64,000 nucleotides of DNA from Helianthus annuus (GCF_002127325.2 NC_035435.2:128689893-128753892), one strand, 5' to 3'; counted from the first letter of the stretch, positions 10,338 to 21,682 are shown. The notes: generated by a model not told the origin, from the letters alone. A program made the numbers and translations.

Positions 10338-13300
10338 GTGAGACCCGAGAGTGTTGAGATAGAAGATGAGGACCCCGTAGATGAGGAGATTGAAATGGAG
10401 GCGCCTGGTAAAGTGCAACCTAGGTTAAACCCAGAAAGTACCGCACACACCGGGGGTACTTCAAGTGAGAAGAGTGTAGGAAAGAGACCCGTTCAAGTTG
10501 TCCCATCACCCAATGTTGATATTTCTCGTGCTCCGTTTCCTTCCCGCCTTAAAAATCAAACTTATTCCAAAGAGTACGGGAAATTTTTAGAGATCTTTAA
10601 GCAGCTTAGGATCAACCTTCCTTTCATAGAAGCTCTCCAATCGATGCCCAAATATGCAAAATTTCTAAAAGACCTTCTAAAACGCAAGGATAGGTTAGGA
10701 GAGGTTTCTAACATTCCCCTTAGTGGAGGATGTTCCGCCATAGTGTTGAACAAGGTCCCGGAAAAATTGACGGATCCGGGCCTTTTTACCATTCCGTGCT
10801 TGTTTGGGAGTGATACCGAGTGTAGGGCCCTAGCCGATTTAGGAGTGAGTATAAACTTAATGCCATATTCCATGTACGAGAGGTTAGGTCTAGGAGAGTT
10901 GTCCCCTACACGCATGTCTTTGTCTCTAGCCAATAGATCCGTTAAGTATCCACGTGGTATAATCGAAAACCTTTTAGTCAAAGTGGATAAGTTCGTCTTC
11001 CCCGTAGACTTTGTAGTTCTTGATATGGAAGCCGACGAAAAGGTTCCTATCATTCTAGGACGCACGTTCTTGTGTACCGCCAAGGCCATCATTGATGTCT
11101 TTGACGGGAAAATCACACTTCAAGTCGGTGAGGAGAGAGTTACTTTCGAGATAGCACGCTCCATGGAACACCCTAGTGGTTCCGATGATCTTAGTAGTCC
11201 TTGTCATTCGGTCTATTTCATAGAGTCTTTTTTATCTTGTGTCGACCATTGCTTTGACTATATTAGTGGAGCCGACCTAGTTGAGAATAGGATAGACGAG
11301 GTAGTTGAGAAGGTAGAGGAGGTTGTTAGTGAGAGTGAAGAGGTAGAAGAGAACGAGTGGGTCCCCGAAGTGCTAGAATTGAGTGAGATCAAAAGTGAGA
11401 GTGAGAGTACACCTATAGAGAAACCTGCCCCATTAGAACTCAAAGTCCTCCCGTCCCACTTAGAGTACGCTTTCTTAGGTGAGGGTTCCGAGTTTCCCGT
11501 CATTATTTCGTCTAAGTTAGAGGAAGGAGAGAAGGGTAGGTTATTAGAGGTGTTGAGAGTGAATAGGGAGGCCATTGCATGGCGTCTTTCGGATATCAAG
11601 GGCATAAGCCCCGCCTATTGTACCCACCGGATACTCATGGAAGATGACTATAAGCCGGTGGTACAACCTCAACGGCGGCTCAATCCGAACATGCAAGAGG
11701 TCGTTAAGAAAGAAGTGCTTAAGCTATTAGATGCCGGGGTGATCTACCCCATTTCCGATTCACCATGGGTTAGCCCGACCCAAGTCGTCCCAAAGAAGGG
11801 CGGGATGACGGTGATCATGAACGAAAAGAACGAGTTAATCCCTTCCCGTACCGTTACCGGTTGGCGTGTGTGCATAGACTATCGAAAGTTAAACGACGCC
11901 ACCCGGAAAGACCGCTTCCCCTTACCATTCATTGACCAAATGTTGGAACGTCTAGCGGGTCAACAATTCTATTGTTTTCTCGATGGATTTTCGGGTTATT
12001 TTCAGATCCCCATCGCCCTGGAGGATCAAGATAACGACGTTCACATGCCCTTACGGCACTTATGCGTATCGCCGCATGCCTTTCGGGTTATGCAACGCTC
12101 CGGTAACTTTCCAAAGATGCATGGTCGCTATATTCCAAGACATGCTTGAGACTTCCATGGAGGTTTTCATGGATGACTTCTCGGTTTATGGCACCAATTT
12201 CGAACAATGTCTTTTAAATCTTGATAGGATGCTTAAGAGGTGCATAGAGACAAATCTTATGTTGAATTGGGAGAAGTGTCACTTTATGGTGATGGAGGGG
12301 ATAGTTTTAGGACACAAGGTGTCGAGAGAGGGTATAGAGGTGGATAGGGCCAAGATAGATACCATAAGTAGATTGCCTCCACCTACTAGTGTCAAGTTCG
12401 TCAGAAGCTTCCTAGGTCATGCGGGCTTTTATAGGCGTTTCATAAAGGATTTTTCCAAAATCACACGCCCCATGACCCGACTTTTATAGAAGGATGTACC
12501 TTTCGTCTTCGACGAGGAGTGCATCAAGGCGTTCGACTTCTTGAAAGAAAAACTTGTTAGTGCCCCGATACTTGTTTCGCCCAATTGGAGCTTACCTTTC
12601 GAGCTCATGTGTGACGCAAGCGATTATGCCGTAGGTGCGGTCCTAGGTCAAAGAGTCGATAGAACACTTTCATCCAATCTACTACGCGAGCAAAACTCTA
12701 AATGATGCTCAAGAGAACTATACCACACCGGAAAAGGAACTCTTAGCCGTAGTGTTTGCGTTTGATAAGTTTCGCTCATATCTCGTGCTTTCCAAAACCA
12801 CCGTGTTCACCGACCACGCCGCTTTGCGATTTCTGTTTCAAAAGAAAGACGCGAAGCCGCGTCTTATTAGATGGATTCTTTTGCTCTCCGAGTTCGACAT
12901 CGAAATTAAGGATAAAAAGGGAGCGGAAAACGTGGCACCCGATCATTTATCACGTTTAGAGGATCCAAAGAGAGAAGAGGTGCGTGAGGATTCCATAGGA
13001 GACACTTTTCCCCAAGAAACCATAGATTTTGTTAGTGCCGAGGCAGAGGGCTTGCCATGGTTCTCGGACTTGGCAAATTATTTAGCGACCGGTGATCCTG
13101 TGAGGGGTATGTCTTTTCAACAAAAGAAAAAGCTTCTTAGGGAGGCTAGGAAGTATATTTGGGACGACCCGTACCTCTTTAGGATAGGTGGAGATAGAGT
13201 GCTTAGGAGATGCGTTTCAAAGGAGGATGGTTTAGACATCCTTAGACATGTGCACGAGGGTTTAACGGGAGGCCATCATGGAGCAAATGTGACGGCACAA

Positions 13301-14362
13301 AAGGTATTTGATAGTGGGTTTTATTGGCCAACGGTAGTTAAGGATGCCGTAGAGTTTGTTAGGACATGTGATCGTTGCCAACGTACCGGCAACATCTCAT
13401 CCAAGGATGAAATGCCCCAAAATCCCATCCAAGTCTTGGAAATCTTTGACGTGTGGGGCATTGACTTCATGGGACCTTTTCCATCTTCAAGTGGAAATAG
13501 GTACATCCTCGTGGCCATTGATTACGTTTCAAAGTGGGTCGAAGCTCAAGCTTTGCCCACCAATGATGCTCGAGTGGTGGTGAGATTCCTCAAAAAGTTA
13601 TTCACGCGTTTCGGAGTCCCTAAAGCTATCATAAGTGACCGTGGCACGCATTTTTGCAATTCCGCCATGGAAAAGGCACTTGCACGCTACGGTGTCACTC
13701 ATCGTCTTTCCACCGCATACCACCCGCAAACTAGTGGCCAAGTAGAGAATGCTAACTGAGGGGTGAAGAGAATCTTAGAGAAAACGGTAGGAAAAAGTAG
13801 AAAGGATTGGTCGGAAAAGCTTGACGACGCTTTGTGGTCTTTCCGCACCGCCTATAAGACACCGTTAGGAACAACACCCTTTATGATTGTGTATGGCAAA
13901 GCGTGCCATCTTCCAGTAGAGTTAGAGCATAGAGCTTTATGGGCTTTGAAAACCGTTAATCTCGACCTTACCGAGGCCGCTAGAAGGAGGTTCTTCCAAA
14001 TTCACGAGTTGGAAGCATTGAGGGATGCCGCCTATGAACGATCTTGGAGTATCAAGGAAAAAACTAAGGTGTTGCATGATAGGAGGTTGCGAGGCGTGAA
14101 AGAGTTTAAGGTAGGTGATAAAGTGCTTTTGTTCAATTCGATGTTGAAATTGATAGCAGGGAAGCTAAAATCGAGATGGAGTGGACCGTATGTGGTGAAA
14201 GAAGTGTTTCTATACGGCACGGTTGAATTATACGACGAAGTCGACAAAGGGGTATGGAAGGTAAATGGTCATAGATTGAAACATTACTTGGGAGGTCCCA
14301 TTGATACCACCGAAGAGGAAGAAATTCCTCTAGAGGACCCACCCACCTTCACCGACCAGTGA
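10338..14362 (+). pseudogene. Athila pol (protease, RT, RNase H, integrase), decayed
   Basis: Domains in order: aspartic protease with the DLG-type site in LADLGVSINLMPY (near 10830); reverse transcriptase from about 11620, with the FMDD active site near 12165; RNase H from about 12530 ([17 protein letters not shown]); integrase with the H-H-C-C zinc finger near 13245-13385, catalytic Asp in GIDFMGPF (13455), Asp in SDRGTHF (13635) and Glu in GQVENAN (13748), followed by a GPY/F-type C-terminal part near 14170. Breaks seen: a shift near 12035, a stop at 12487-12489, a shift near 12650 and a stop at 13757-13759. The domain order RT-RH-INT marks the Ty3/Gypsy superfamily. The protein would act in element replication and integration; this copy cannot. 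Confidence 0.9.
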
Positions 14363-15829
14363 GTGAGAAAAGCTTCGTGTGTAGAGTATGTACCGTTTGT
14401 AAATTCCTTAATTTTTCGTATTTTTCGTAGTTTTTCGGTGTTTGTTTTGTGTCGTCGAGAATTTTGCAGGTTTCATCACCGCTACGGAACGGAAAAAGCA
14501 TGAGAAAAGAGGTCCCAGGTATGTGTCTTGGACACTTAGAAAAAATTTTGTGGGTTTTGGATGGTTTGGGAAAGTGTTGGAAATTTTTCTAAGGCATGAA
14601 ACAAGTTTTTCCACGCAACATTCTGTGAAAATCGGCCCTTGGCGTGACGCCAAGGGCCTTAGCGTCACGCGTAGGCTAAAGGTTCAAAATTAAATGTTTT
14701 CCACCCCGCCGCGTCACGCGAGGCCTCCCCCATGACCCTTAGCGTCACGCGACGCCTTGATGAACCGGATAAAATCATTTTTAATTGAACCTGTTGTTGA
14801 AATGCTTTCCTTTTTCACATCTACAAACCCTAATCGCGAATTTCACAAAAATCATCATATCTCACTCGTTTTTCCACCAAATCACCCCATTCTTCTTTCT
14901 AAATCACCACAATCACCTTCCCCGCAATCTTAACCATCAATTTCACCCGAATTCGCGCTCCATTCTCGCATTTTTGGACAAATTCGTGCACCACAAGTTC
15001 AAGACTTCATTTTTCTTGCTAAATTCGAATCCAAGGTATGATTTCTGTGATTTCTCGCTAGTAGGTAACTTTATTGCTTAGTTGTAGTGTTGGGTCAGTC
15101 ATGTCTTAGATTCAGGGTTTGTGTAGGTTCATAAAGTTGGGATTTTTGAGCCTTTAGTCATGTTAGTGGTATGCGGGTGGTTATGTTTGGGATGTTTACA
15201 TACAATGGGGTTTGCGGATGGTTCGGGTTGGTTTGCTTGAGGTTGTTTGACACTTGTGGGGTATGTTTGGACAACTAGACAACATGTTTGAGCTTTATGG
15301 GTTTGTTTAGCTACAAACTAAGGAATTTTTGCTAAAAAATAGGTTTTTGAACTGATTTTTGCAAATGTGATTAGTTTTCTAAACGGATTTTGTTGCCACA
15401 AACGTTGCGTTAAGGTTTAAAAAGTCAAACTCTCACGTGTTTCGCCTCAAGTGTGGGGATATTTTGGCACTTATACTTAATTGAGGACAATTAAAGTGCC
15501 GGAAGGAGATAGTGTACATTGAGTCGTAGGTCGTTCGAGTCATTGAGTCTAGTAGTTTCTTTAGAGTAGTATTTCGAGTCTAGTGTCGGGTTTACTTATA
15601 TGCACGTACAAGTTCACAACATTTTGCCCGTACTCAATCTCCATTCGGGTAGAATGATGTGTAACTTAAGCTTTTGTAAACGGTAACCCATGTTTTCGAA
15701 TTTAGCTGCGAATGAAATGCTATACGGCTATTTCATTTTCATAAAAAAAAATAAAAATACCAAAAATAGCTTGTGATTACTAACAGTCTGCATTGTTTTT
15801 CTTGTCAAATCTTTCTTGTTTTGCAGAAC
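14363..15829 (+). other. Athila internal spacer between pol and ORF3
   Basis: No long frame. It has GC-rich blocks at about 14637-14755 in which GCGTCACGCG and its variants occur several times, a first purine-rich aagtgtggggatatt stretch near 15449, and, directly before ORF3, a pyrimidine-rich run ending in CAG (15823-15827 region), a possible 3' splice site. Confidence 0.6.
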
Positions 15830-17221
15830 ATGTCGAGTGAAGGTTCGTCGTCAAACCCAAGAAAAAGGAAGATCAAGTATCGCGGGAACGATAGAAGAGT
15901 GTATTCCCGAATTGAGAGGTTGGTCGATCACCCGGTATTGGATTTTGAAGAGGATACTGAAGAGAGGGTAAAGCTCAAAAAGTATGTGGTAACTCAGACA
16001 TTGGAGCATCGTGTAATTGATTGGGAGTGGTTACAAGGCATGGGAGCGAGTGAGCGTGTGGCAGAATTATTGGGGCCGAGGTTGAGAGCGACAATGGATT
16101 ATTGTGATGGGCCGCAGTATACCGAACTTACAATTGAGTTCCATTGTACCTTCCGTCACAAAGAGGGTACTTTTGCTGAAAAGGATGTGGTATCGTTCTC
16201 ATTGGGTAGAAATCTTTACGAAATGAATATGGCTCAGTTTGGAGTAGCTATGGGTTTTTACACACCGGAAGAAGTGGAGACGGATGAATTTGTGAATGGG
16301 TTAAGGGGTGTGTACAATCACCCTCGGCCGAAGTGTTTGAATTTGGTGGATTTGGAAAGATTTTGGGATACAATTGCGTCTCAGCCGTTCGCTCAAACGA
16401 ACCTCATCACATCGGTTCGTGATCCGATATATAGGTATATTTTGAAGGCATTGGCGACGACGGTGGTAGCGAGGAAGTCGGGCGAGAATAAAGCGAATTG
16501 GTTAGATATTTTCGCGTTGATGTGTATGGTTGAAAAACGAAATTGGAATTTGGCAAGCTTCTTTGCATGGTCGTGCAATAGGCCTCGTCGGGGAGGAAAA
16601 GGGGCCGCAATGGATCTTGGGCCTTACATAGCTAGATTGGCAAGGAATATTCGGGCCCTTACAAAATACAAGCTTGAGCAGATGCATGAGGGTATGCCAA
16701 CGGTTCGTTAGGATGTTGCGGATTTACGGTTGGCAGGTATTCTTACACATTCAGACCCGCCAGAGTGGAACTTCGAGGTTGGTGCTCCTCCACAGCGACA
16801 GCCGGCACCTCGACAGAGGCGTGCAGTTCCAGCGCCACAGCAGCCAGTTAGACAGCCGAGGCCCGACCCGTTCACTCATGAGGCTGCTTTTGACTACACA
16901 CAGCAGAGGTTTGCTCAGATTGAAGATAGGATGCGGGTTAACCACCAGTGGACCATGCAGAGCCACCACCGACAGGAGGATATGCTCAGGTACATGATGT
17001 CGGGTATGTCACTAGGTCCACAGATACCTCCACCCTTTGCGGGGTTATTACCTCCACCAGTTTATGGAGGCGAGCAGCAGACCCCATATGTTTATGGTCA
17101 GTATCCGGGGTATGACCAGTGGGGGGGTCAAAGTGGTTATGCGTATAGTGGTCAGTTCGGGTGGCAGCAGGCTGGAGGTTCGGGGACCCAGCAGATGGAG
17201 GAAGATTCAGAGGAGGAGTGA
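15830..17221 (+). pseudogene. Athila third ORF (ATHILA ORF-1 family), one in-frame stop
   Basis: The ATG at 15830 opens a frame of about 460 codons interrupted by a single TAG at 16709-16711. The N-terminal two thirds resemble the ATHILA ORF-1 protein family: a basic start (NPRKRKIKYRG), then FHCTFRHKEGTF, SLGRNLYEMNMAQFGVAMGFYTPEEVE, and a later ASFFAWSCNRPRRGG segment. The C-terminal third is rich in Q, P, G and Y (PPPVYGGEQQTPYVYGQYPG) with an acidic end EEDSEEE-like tail. The family has sometimes been called env-like because of its position, but I see no signal peptide, furin-type site or membrane segment here, so a role in entry is unsupported. Function unknown. Confidence 0.8.
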
Positions 17222-17985
17222 TGTAGCAGACTGCAGCAGCATATATATCCTTTCATGTTTTATTTTATTTATGTTGTTTCAGTAGTTCGATGTGGTTGTA
17301 TCCGTAGGACATATATTTTATTTTCTGTTTGAATTTCGGATGATGGTATGTTAGACACGTGGTAGTGGTATGTTTGGTATGGTAATTATGCTTTAGGTTG
17401 ATGATTTGGAGTCGTTTTCCGTTCGTGTGAGAGAGAGTTTGGTATTGTTTGCCGAGCACGTTCGGTATTGGAGGGCTTATGTGGAAACGACTGGCACTTT
17501 GACAGTCTCACATATTAGTTAAGTCGTTTTCCTTTTTGTTGTTGTTGTACTTTTATTTATTTCATCGTCTAGTTATTTAGTAGTTCGTTAGTAGTCTAGT
17601 AGTTTTTAGGTAGTTATCGAGTCGTGTTTTCGTTCTTGCATTAGGGACAATGCAATCTCTAAGTGTGGGGATGGGAATACATGTAAATAATCGAGTCTTA
17701 GAATAATCGAGTCTTAGAGTCTTAATTAAAAAAAATACAAAAAAAAGTTAAAAAATTGAAAAAATCCACAAAAAAAATTGAAAAAATCAGAAAATGTCTT
17801 TCGAATAAAAAAGAAGTTTGCATTTTTGAACGGAAAATGATAGAAAAGACAAATTTTTGCTCGGGTTCGAATAATAATAATATGAGATTTAAATAAATCG
17901 AGCTTGCGTCTAGTTAGGGATATGTGGATAGGCCCGGTGAAGAAACATTGGTTCAACGGATCGGAATCGGTTGTACCAGGGGGTT
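17222..17985 (+). other. Athila 3' non-coding region
   Basis: Contains the second purine-rich ctctaagtgtggggatggg (about 17657) and an A-rich stretch (17728-17820) made of repeated aaaaaattgaaaaaatc-like words, then the sequence up to the gggtt at 17981-17985, where the reversed Tat/Retand LTR begins. A 3' LTR of Athila is expected after this and is missing. Confidence 0.6.
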
Positions 17986-18835
17986 TGAATCCGCATAAAA
18001 GGTTAGTTCTCTCTCAATTGGCTCAGTGGTGGTCAGACTACTTCTCCGGCTATTCTGCAAAACAGAGCACCGTTAGCCTCGCCAAGGGGAGAAGAGGGTT
18101 CTCTCCTTGACCCGACTCCGGTGTGAGAATAAGTATTTGTATGGAGAAGATAAAGGTAATTGAGTAGTGAAATTGGATCTGAGTTCATACCTGAAAGGTT
18201 CTCCTATTTATAACCGAGAGTTTTGGAGGGAAAATCTGTTATTGAAAAGATAACGGAAGATGCTAACACCGTATCGGTTATCTTTTCCTTCCGTTAAGTC
18301 TTTTTACTTTTCATTAAGTTGCTTTGATCCGTCGTGAGTGCACACGGATCACGACTTGATCTATGGTTGGGGGTTTGCCACGTGGAAAGTGGTTTGAGTG
18401 GAGATCATTCTCCAATTACATGCTATCGTGGTGATTTCATGAATGTTTGTGATGATGACACGTGTCCAGACGGTTACAACCGTCTGGGTGGTGTACGATC
18501 ATATTTCTTCTAGAAGATTACTGCTGTTATCTGGTATGGCACTTTACCGTGTGCACACAGTTGGATAGATCCCAAGTCTGGGTAAAATAATATCCAAGTC
18601 TGGATATTTGGGTGGACCTTTTGGTCTCAGGGTCTTGACCTTTTTTAAATGGAAGGTGGCGCAAGTGTTTAGTTTTCCCTTTGGGCGCGCGACTGTTGTT
18701 CGTTGATTTCTTTCTTCCTTCTGCAAGACCAATGCGCGGCCGCGCAAGGTTAGAAGGGTTGAAAGGTCGGTTTGGTGGTATGGTCCCATATCCTTTTGTG
18801 GGATTTTTAGGACCTTACCCCTTCAAGTCCCCCCA
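17986..18835 (-). repeat. Tat/Retand-type 3' LTR (minus strand)
   Basis: On the minus strand it starts TGAAGGGG after the purine-rich tract GACTGGGGGGACT (18836-18848) and ends in GGATTCA, so TG...CA borders about 850 bases apart. It carries a TATA box at 18204-18212 and the conserved downstream words GGCGAGGCTAACGGTGCTCT and GTTTTGCAG, also seen in the LTRs at 37033-37466 and 47440-47840. The end at 17986 is less certain than the start at 18835. Confidence 0.75.
18204..18212 (-). promoter_or_regulatory. TATA box in the reversed LTR
   Basis: TATAAATAG on the minus strand inside the LTR, upstream of the conserved R-U5 wording. The position matches the TATAAATA of the young element's LTR. Confidence 0.6.
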
Positions 18836-19234
18836 GTCTAGTGTTGTACTTATGCAAATAAGTGGAGCACTGGACTTAGGAGAGGAAAAGTCTTTTTTGA
18901 GCGCTATATGACAAGAAAATTATGAGACGGTTGAATTTTGTATTATATTATTATTTATTATTTTTTTTTGAGATGAAAAAATGTGACTTGTAATCATGCT
19001 CTGTCAGGTAATGACGTCACTTGTCAGTAAGTGTGAACATTTTTCCTCATTGGTCTCGAGATTTGAAATGGCGCTTTGTCAGTCTTCACTAATTGAAGAA
19101 GTGACCTAAGTCCCTGTAGCGCCGTTTGGATGTGATAGTTCTGACAGTTAATGATGGATTTCTCTTTTCTCGAGGTGTTGATCTCTCTTTATATATATGC
19201 TTGAAATATTTGATTTTAGTTGAGTTTAAAGAAG

Positions 19235-19567
19235 ATGAAGCGTTCTTACCATACTCGTCTCCTGCTAGATGTTCTTAGAGTGTATGATGCTACCGAAGGT
19301 CTCGTTCTTCTGTCCCGTTCACCACCTCTTATTATTGCACCGGTGAAGAAACTGGTCGATCCTGTTCCTCTTGTAGTTGCTGATTCTGAGTGCAAAATTT
19401 CTCATCATACTACCGTTTCTGCTGGTGCCGATATTATATTGGATGTTGATGGACTGATGACTCAGTTTCCAACACTTCAAAGAGGGGGGTGTCGGTTGGT
19501 GTACCGACGTCGGAAAGTTCGCCGGAACAGGCAGGTGTCCTCTGTTGATGATGGTTCTGGTGTTTGA
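19235..19567 (+). CDS. Small ORF antisense to the Tat/Retand fragment, unknown function
   Basis: A 110-residue frame from the ATG at 19235, lying between integrase and 3' LTR and antisense to the element. A TATA-like tttatatatatg (19188-19199) sits about 40 bases upstream. The product is basic at both ends (MKRSYHTRLLLDVLRVYD at the start, RRRKVRRNRQ near the end). I do not recognise it. The position is that of the additional antisense ORFs known from the Tat lineage, and of the large antisense gene at 53715-56394 in the young element, though I see no sequence match to that gene. It could also be a chance frame. Confidence 0.35.
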   Translation: MKRSYHTRLLLDVLRVYDATEGLVLLSRSPPLIIAPVKKLVDPVPLVVADSECKISHHTTVSAGADIILDVDGLMTQFPTLQRGGCRLVYRRRKVRRNRQVSSVDDGSGV

Positions 19568-20054
19568 CTGGCTATTGAAGCCTAGGGTCTACCTCTGTCT
19601 TTTGTTAATGCTTTTTTGTTGTAGCTTCTGGGTACTGGACAGGATTTTTTGAAGATCACTGTTATGATCTTGTTAAGTGTCTGTGTTCACACTTTTTGAT
19701 AATGTATATGATGATATACTCTTTTGAAGATTGTTTACTATGATCCGTATATGTACGTATTACAATATGTTGCATGTGTGTAATTACTTTAGAATAGGTG
19801 AGGCGAATGAGGAATTGTATTGTACTCATGTGTGAACGTTTGTCAACAGTTTGCCTGTTTTGAGACTGTTCATGAGGTATACAATGTTTTCCCATGTCGT
19901 TTTCGCGCGAACCAAAGAAATTTCATGCAATTTGTAATAGACAGTGATGTTACTAAGAATAATACGTGCATTGATAAAAGCGCAAGGCCTGTTAATACAA
20001 GATAAGATGGAGAAATACAGTGCCTGTATGTTCTTTTTGTTTTAAGGGATTGGC

Positions 20055-20647
20055 TTACATGTAACACCTGCGCAACTGTTGCGCGTTCCAGGTGCGGGGA
20101 ACTAGAGTCCCATCAACCCTTTTTAGGGTATATGCTCCTTTACCCAAGACTTCGTTGATGACATAGGGTCCTTCCCACCTTGGCGCTAATTTTCCGGGTT
20201 TCTCAGCGTTTGAAGCCTCGTTGTCGCGTAAGACAAAATCTCCGGGGACAAAAGTGCAGATGCGCACACGCGCGTTGTAATATTTCTCTAACTTGGACTT
20301 GTACCTTGCTTCTGCTATGGCTGCGTTCTCGCGCCTTTCTTCCAGCAGGTCTAAATCCATCCTCCGTTCTTGCTCGTTGTCCTGTTTTTCCATTGCTAAC
20401 ATGCGCGGCGAGGGTAGGCCTATTTCAGCTGGAATGACGGCTTCTGACCCATAGACTAAACTGAACGGAGTTTCTCCGGTGCTAGTCTTTGGCATTGTTC
20501 GATGCGCCCAGAGGATGCTGGGAAGCTCGTCAACCCATCCTCTGCGCGCTGTCCCTAGTCGCGCTTTTATACCATCAACGATTTGTTTGTTTATGCTTTC
20601 TACCTGACCATTCGCTTGAGGATGCGCGACGGAGGCGAAACTGTGCT
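20055..20647 (-). pseudogene. Tat/Retand integrase C-terminal fragment
   Basis: The frame carries the end of the integrase core with the catalytic Glu in HPQANGQVESINKQ, then the C-terminal part (WAHRTMPKTSTGETPFSLVYG, GSEAVIPAEIG) and the GPY/F-like module LAPRWEGPYVINEVLGKGAYTL near the stop. It parallels the integrase of the element at 47.4-57.2 kb. The two catalytic Asp and the zinc finger are missing because the sequence starts at the Harbinger junction. The ORF extends some residues past the junction in Harbinger sequence by chance. Confidence 0.85.
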
Positions 20648-21682
20648 CACCGTTTTCGAACGCATTGGACGATTTAGTATTCCCCACTTCGACTTTAACA
20701 CACCAAACGCCCGTTCCACATCTTTTCTTGCGGCCTCGTGTTGCCTCTTGAACTTTTTTTCGTTCGGGTCGTGTGGATATGGAAAAGACTTCACAAACAC
20801 GGACCAGGTAGGGTAGATCCCATCAGTAAGATAATACCCGCGTTTGTATAAGTGGTTGTTCACTTGAAATGGACAATTTGGCGCCGTTCCGTTTCGTTGA
20901 GCAAGAAATAACGGAGATTGTTGCAGCACGTTGATGTCGTTTTGTGAACCCGCTGGCCCACAAAAAGCATGCCAAATCCACAAATCTTGAGACGCTACCG
21001 CTTCTAACATAACCGTCGGGTATTGATGATCGCCTCTCATGTATTGTCCACGCAATTCTGTGGGGCACATTCTCCAGACGAAGTGTGTACAATCCAGACT
21101 CCCTAACATACCAGGTAGGTGATGCCTCTCCTCATGAGCCTGATACAATAGCGCGATGTCGTGGCTCGTTGGTCTACGTAGGAATTCACCGCCATACCTT
21201 TTACATACCGTCTCGCAGAAATATTCAAGGCACTCACGAGAGGTCCTTTCAGACATATTTAAATACTCGTCCCCCTCGTCTGGTGGGTTACCGGTTGCAA
21301 GTTGTTTAATTGCCGAAGTAACCTTTTGCAACGGTGTAAAGCTTTTCTTCATTCTCCCGTCTAAGCCTTCTTGAAACCACTCGTCATACACTTCCACGTC
21401 ACTAACAATTTTTAGGAACAAAGACTTGGACATACGAAACCTGTGACGAAAAGTATCTTCATTAAATTTTGGATTTTCATCAAAATAATCGGCCATGAGT
21501 GTCTCGTGGCCCCCCACACGATCTCGACGGACATAATTTTTTTTACTAGACGATGCCGTGTCTAGTAGCTCCGCTTGTTGGATGAGATTTTGGAAGAAAA
21601 CTAAGCTACTATCGCTTGACGATGCATCTCCATCGTCGGGAAAGTCGGGTAGGGTAGAAAGAAACGGAAGCTTGGAATCCAT
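20648..21682 (-). pseudogene. PIF/Harbinger transposase, C-terminally truncated
   Basis: DDE-type transposase of the plant Harbinger (HARBI1-like) family, which cuts and inserts its own element with a 3-base duplication. From the ATG at 21682 about 345 residues are Harbinger: an N-terminal region, the conserved FRHRFRMSKSLFLKIV segment (79-92), and the catalytic domain with Asp197 (GSLDCTHF), Asp287 (TDGIYPTW) and Glu323 (DVERAFGVLKSKWG). The whole DDE triad is therefore present. After NRPMRSKTV (residue 345) the frame runs on for 15 residues in gypsy sequence read in another frame and stops at 20600. Only the last few dozen residues and the 3' terminus are lost. No internal stop, which suggests a recent history. 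Confidence 0.88.

Larger units (their letters stand above)
6958..17985 (+). mobile_element. Athila-lineage Ty3/Gypsy retrotransposon, decayed, lacking its 3' LTR
   Basis: Order on the plus strand: long LTR, primer binding site, gag, protease, reverse transcriptase, RNase H, integrase, a 1.5-kb spacer, then a third open frame of the ATHILA ORF-1 type and a purine-rich aagtgtggggatg stretch. This order and the third frame are characteristic of the Athila branch. All coding parts carry stops or frame breaks. The element ends abruptly at 17985, where the reversed Tat/Retand LTR starts; no second copy of the 5' LTR is found in the window. The 5' boundary rests on the TG at 6958 and is provisional, since no partner LTR is available to confirm it. 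Confidence 0.9.
17986..20647 (-). mobile_element. 3' part of a Tat/Retand-type Ty3/Gypsy element, reversed
   Basis: Read on the minus strand it holds the integrase C-terminus (20647-20055), a 1.2-kb region with an ORF on the opposite strand, a purine-rich tract and a terminal LTR. Everything upstream of the integrase core is absent: at 20647 the sequence changes to a Harbinger transposase. The layout matches the complete element at 47440-57187. It borders the Athila piece at 17985/17986. Confidence 0.85.

Noticed and set aside
15830..17221. Retroviral-type envelope gene
   Set aside because: No signal peptide, no cleavage site and no transmembrane segment can be seen; only the position speaks for it.
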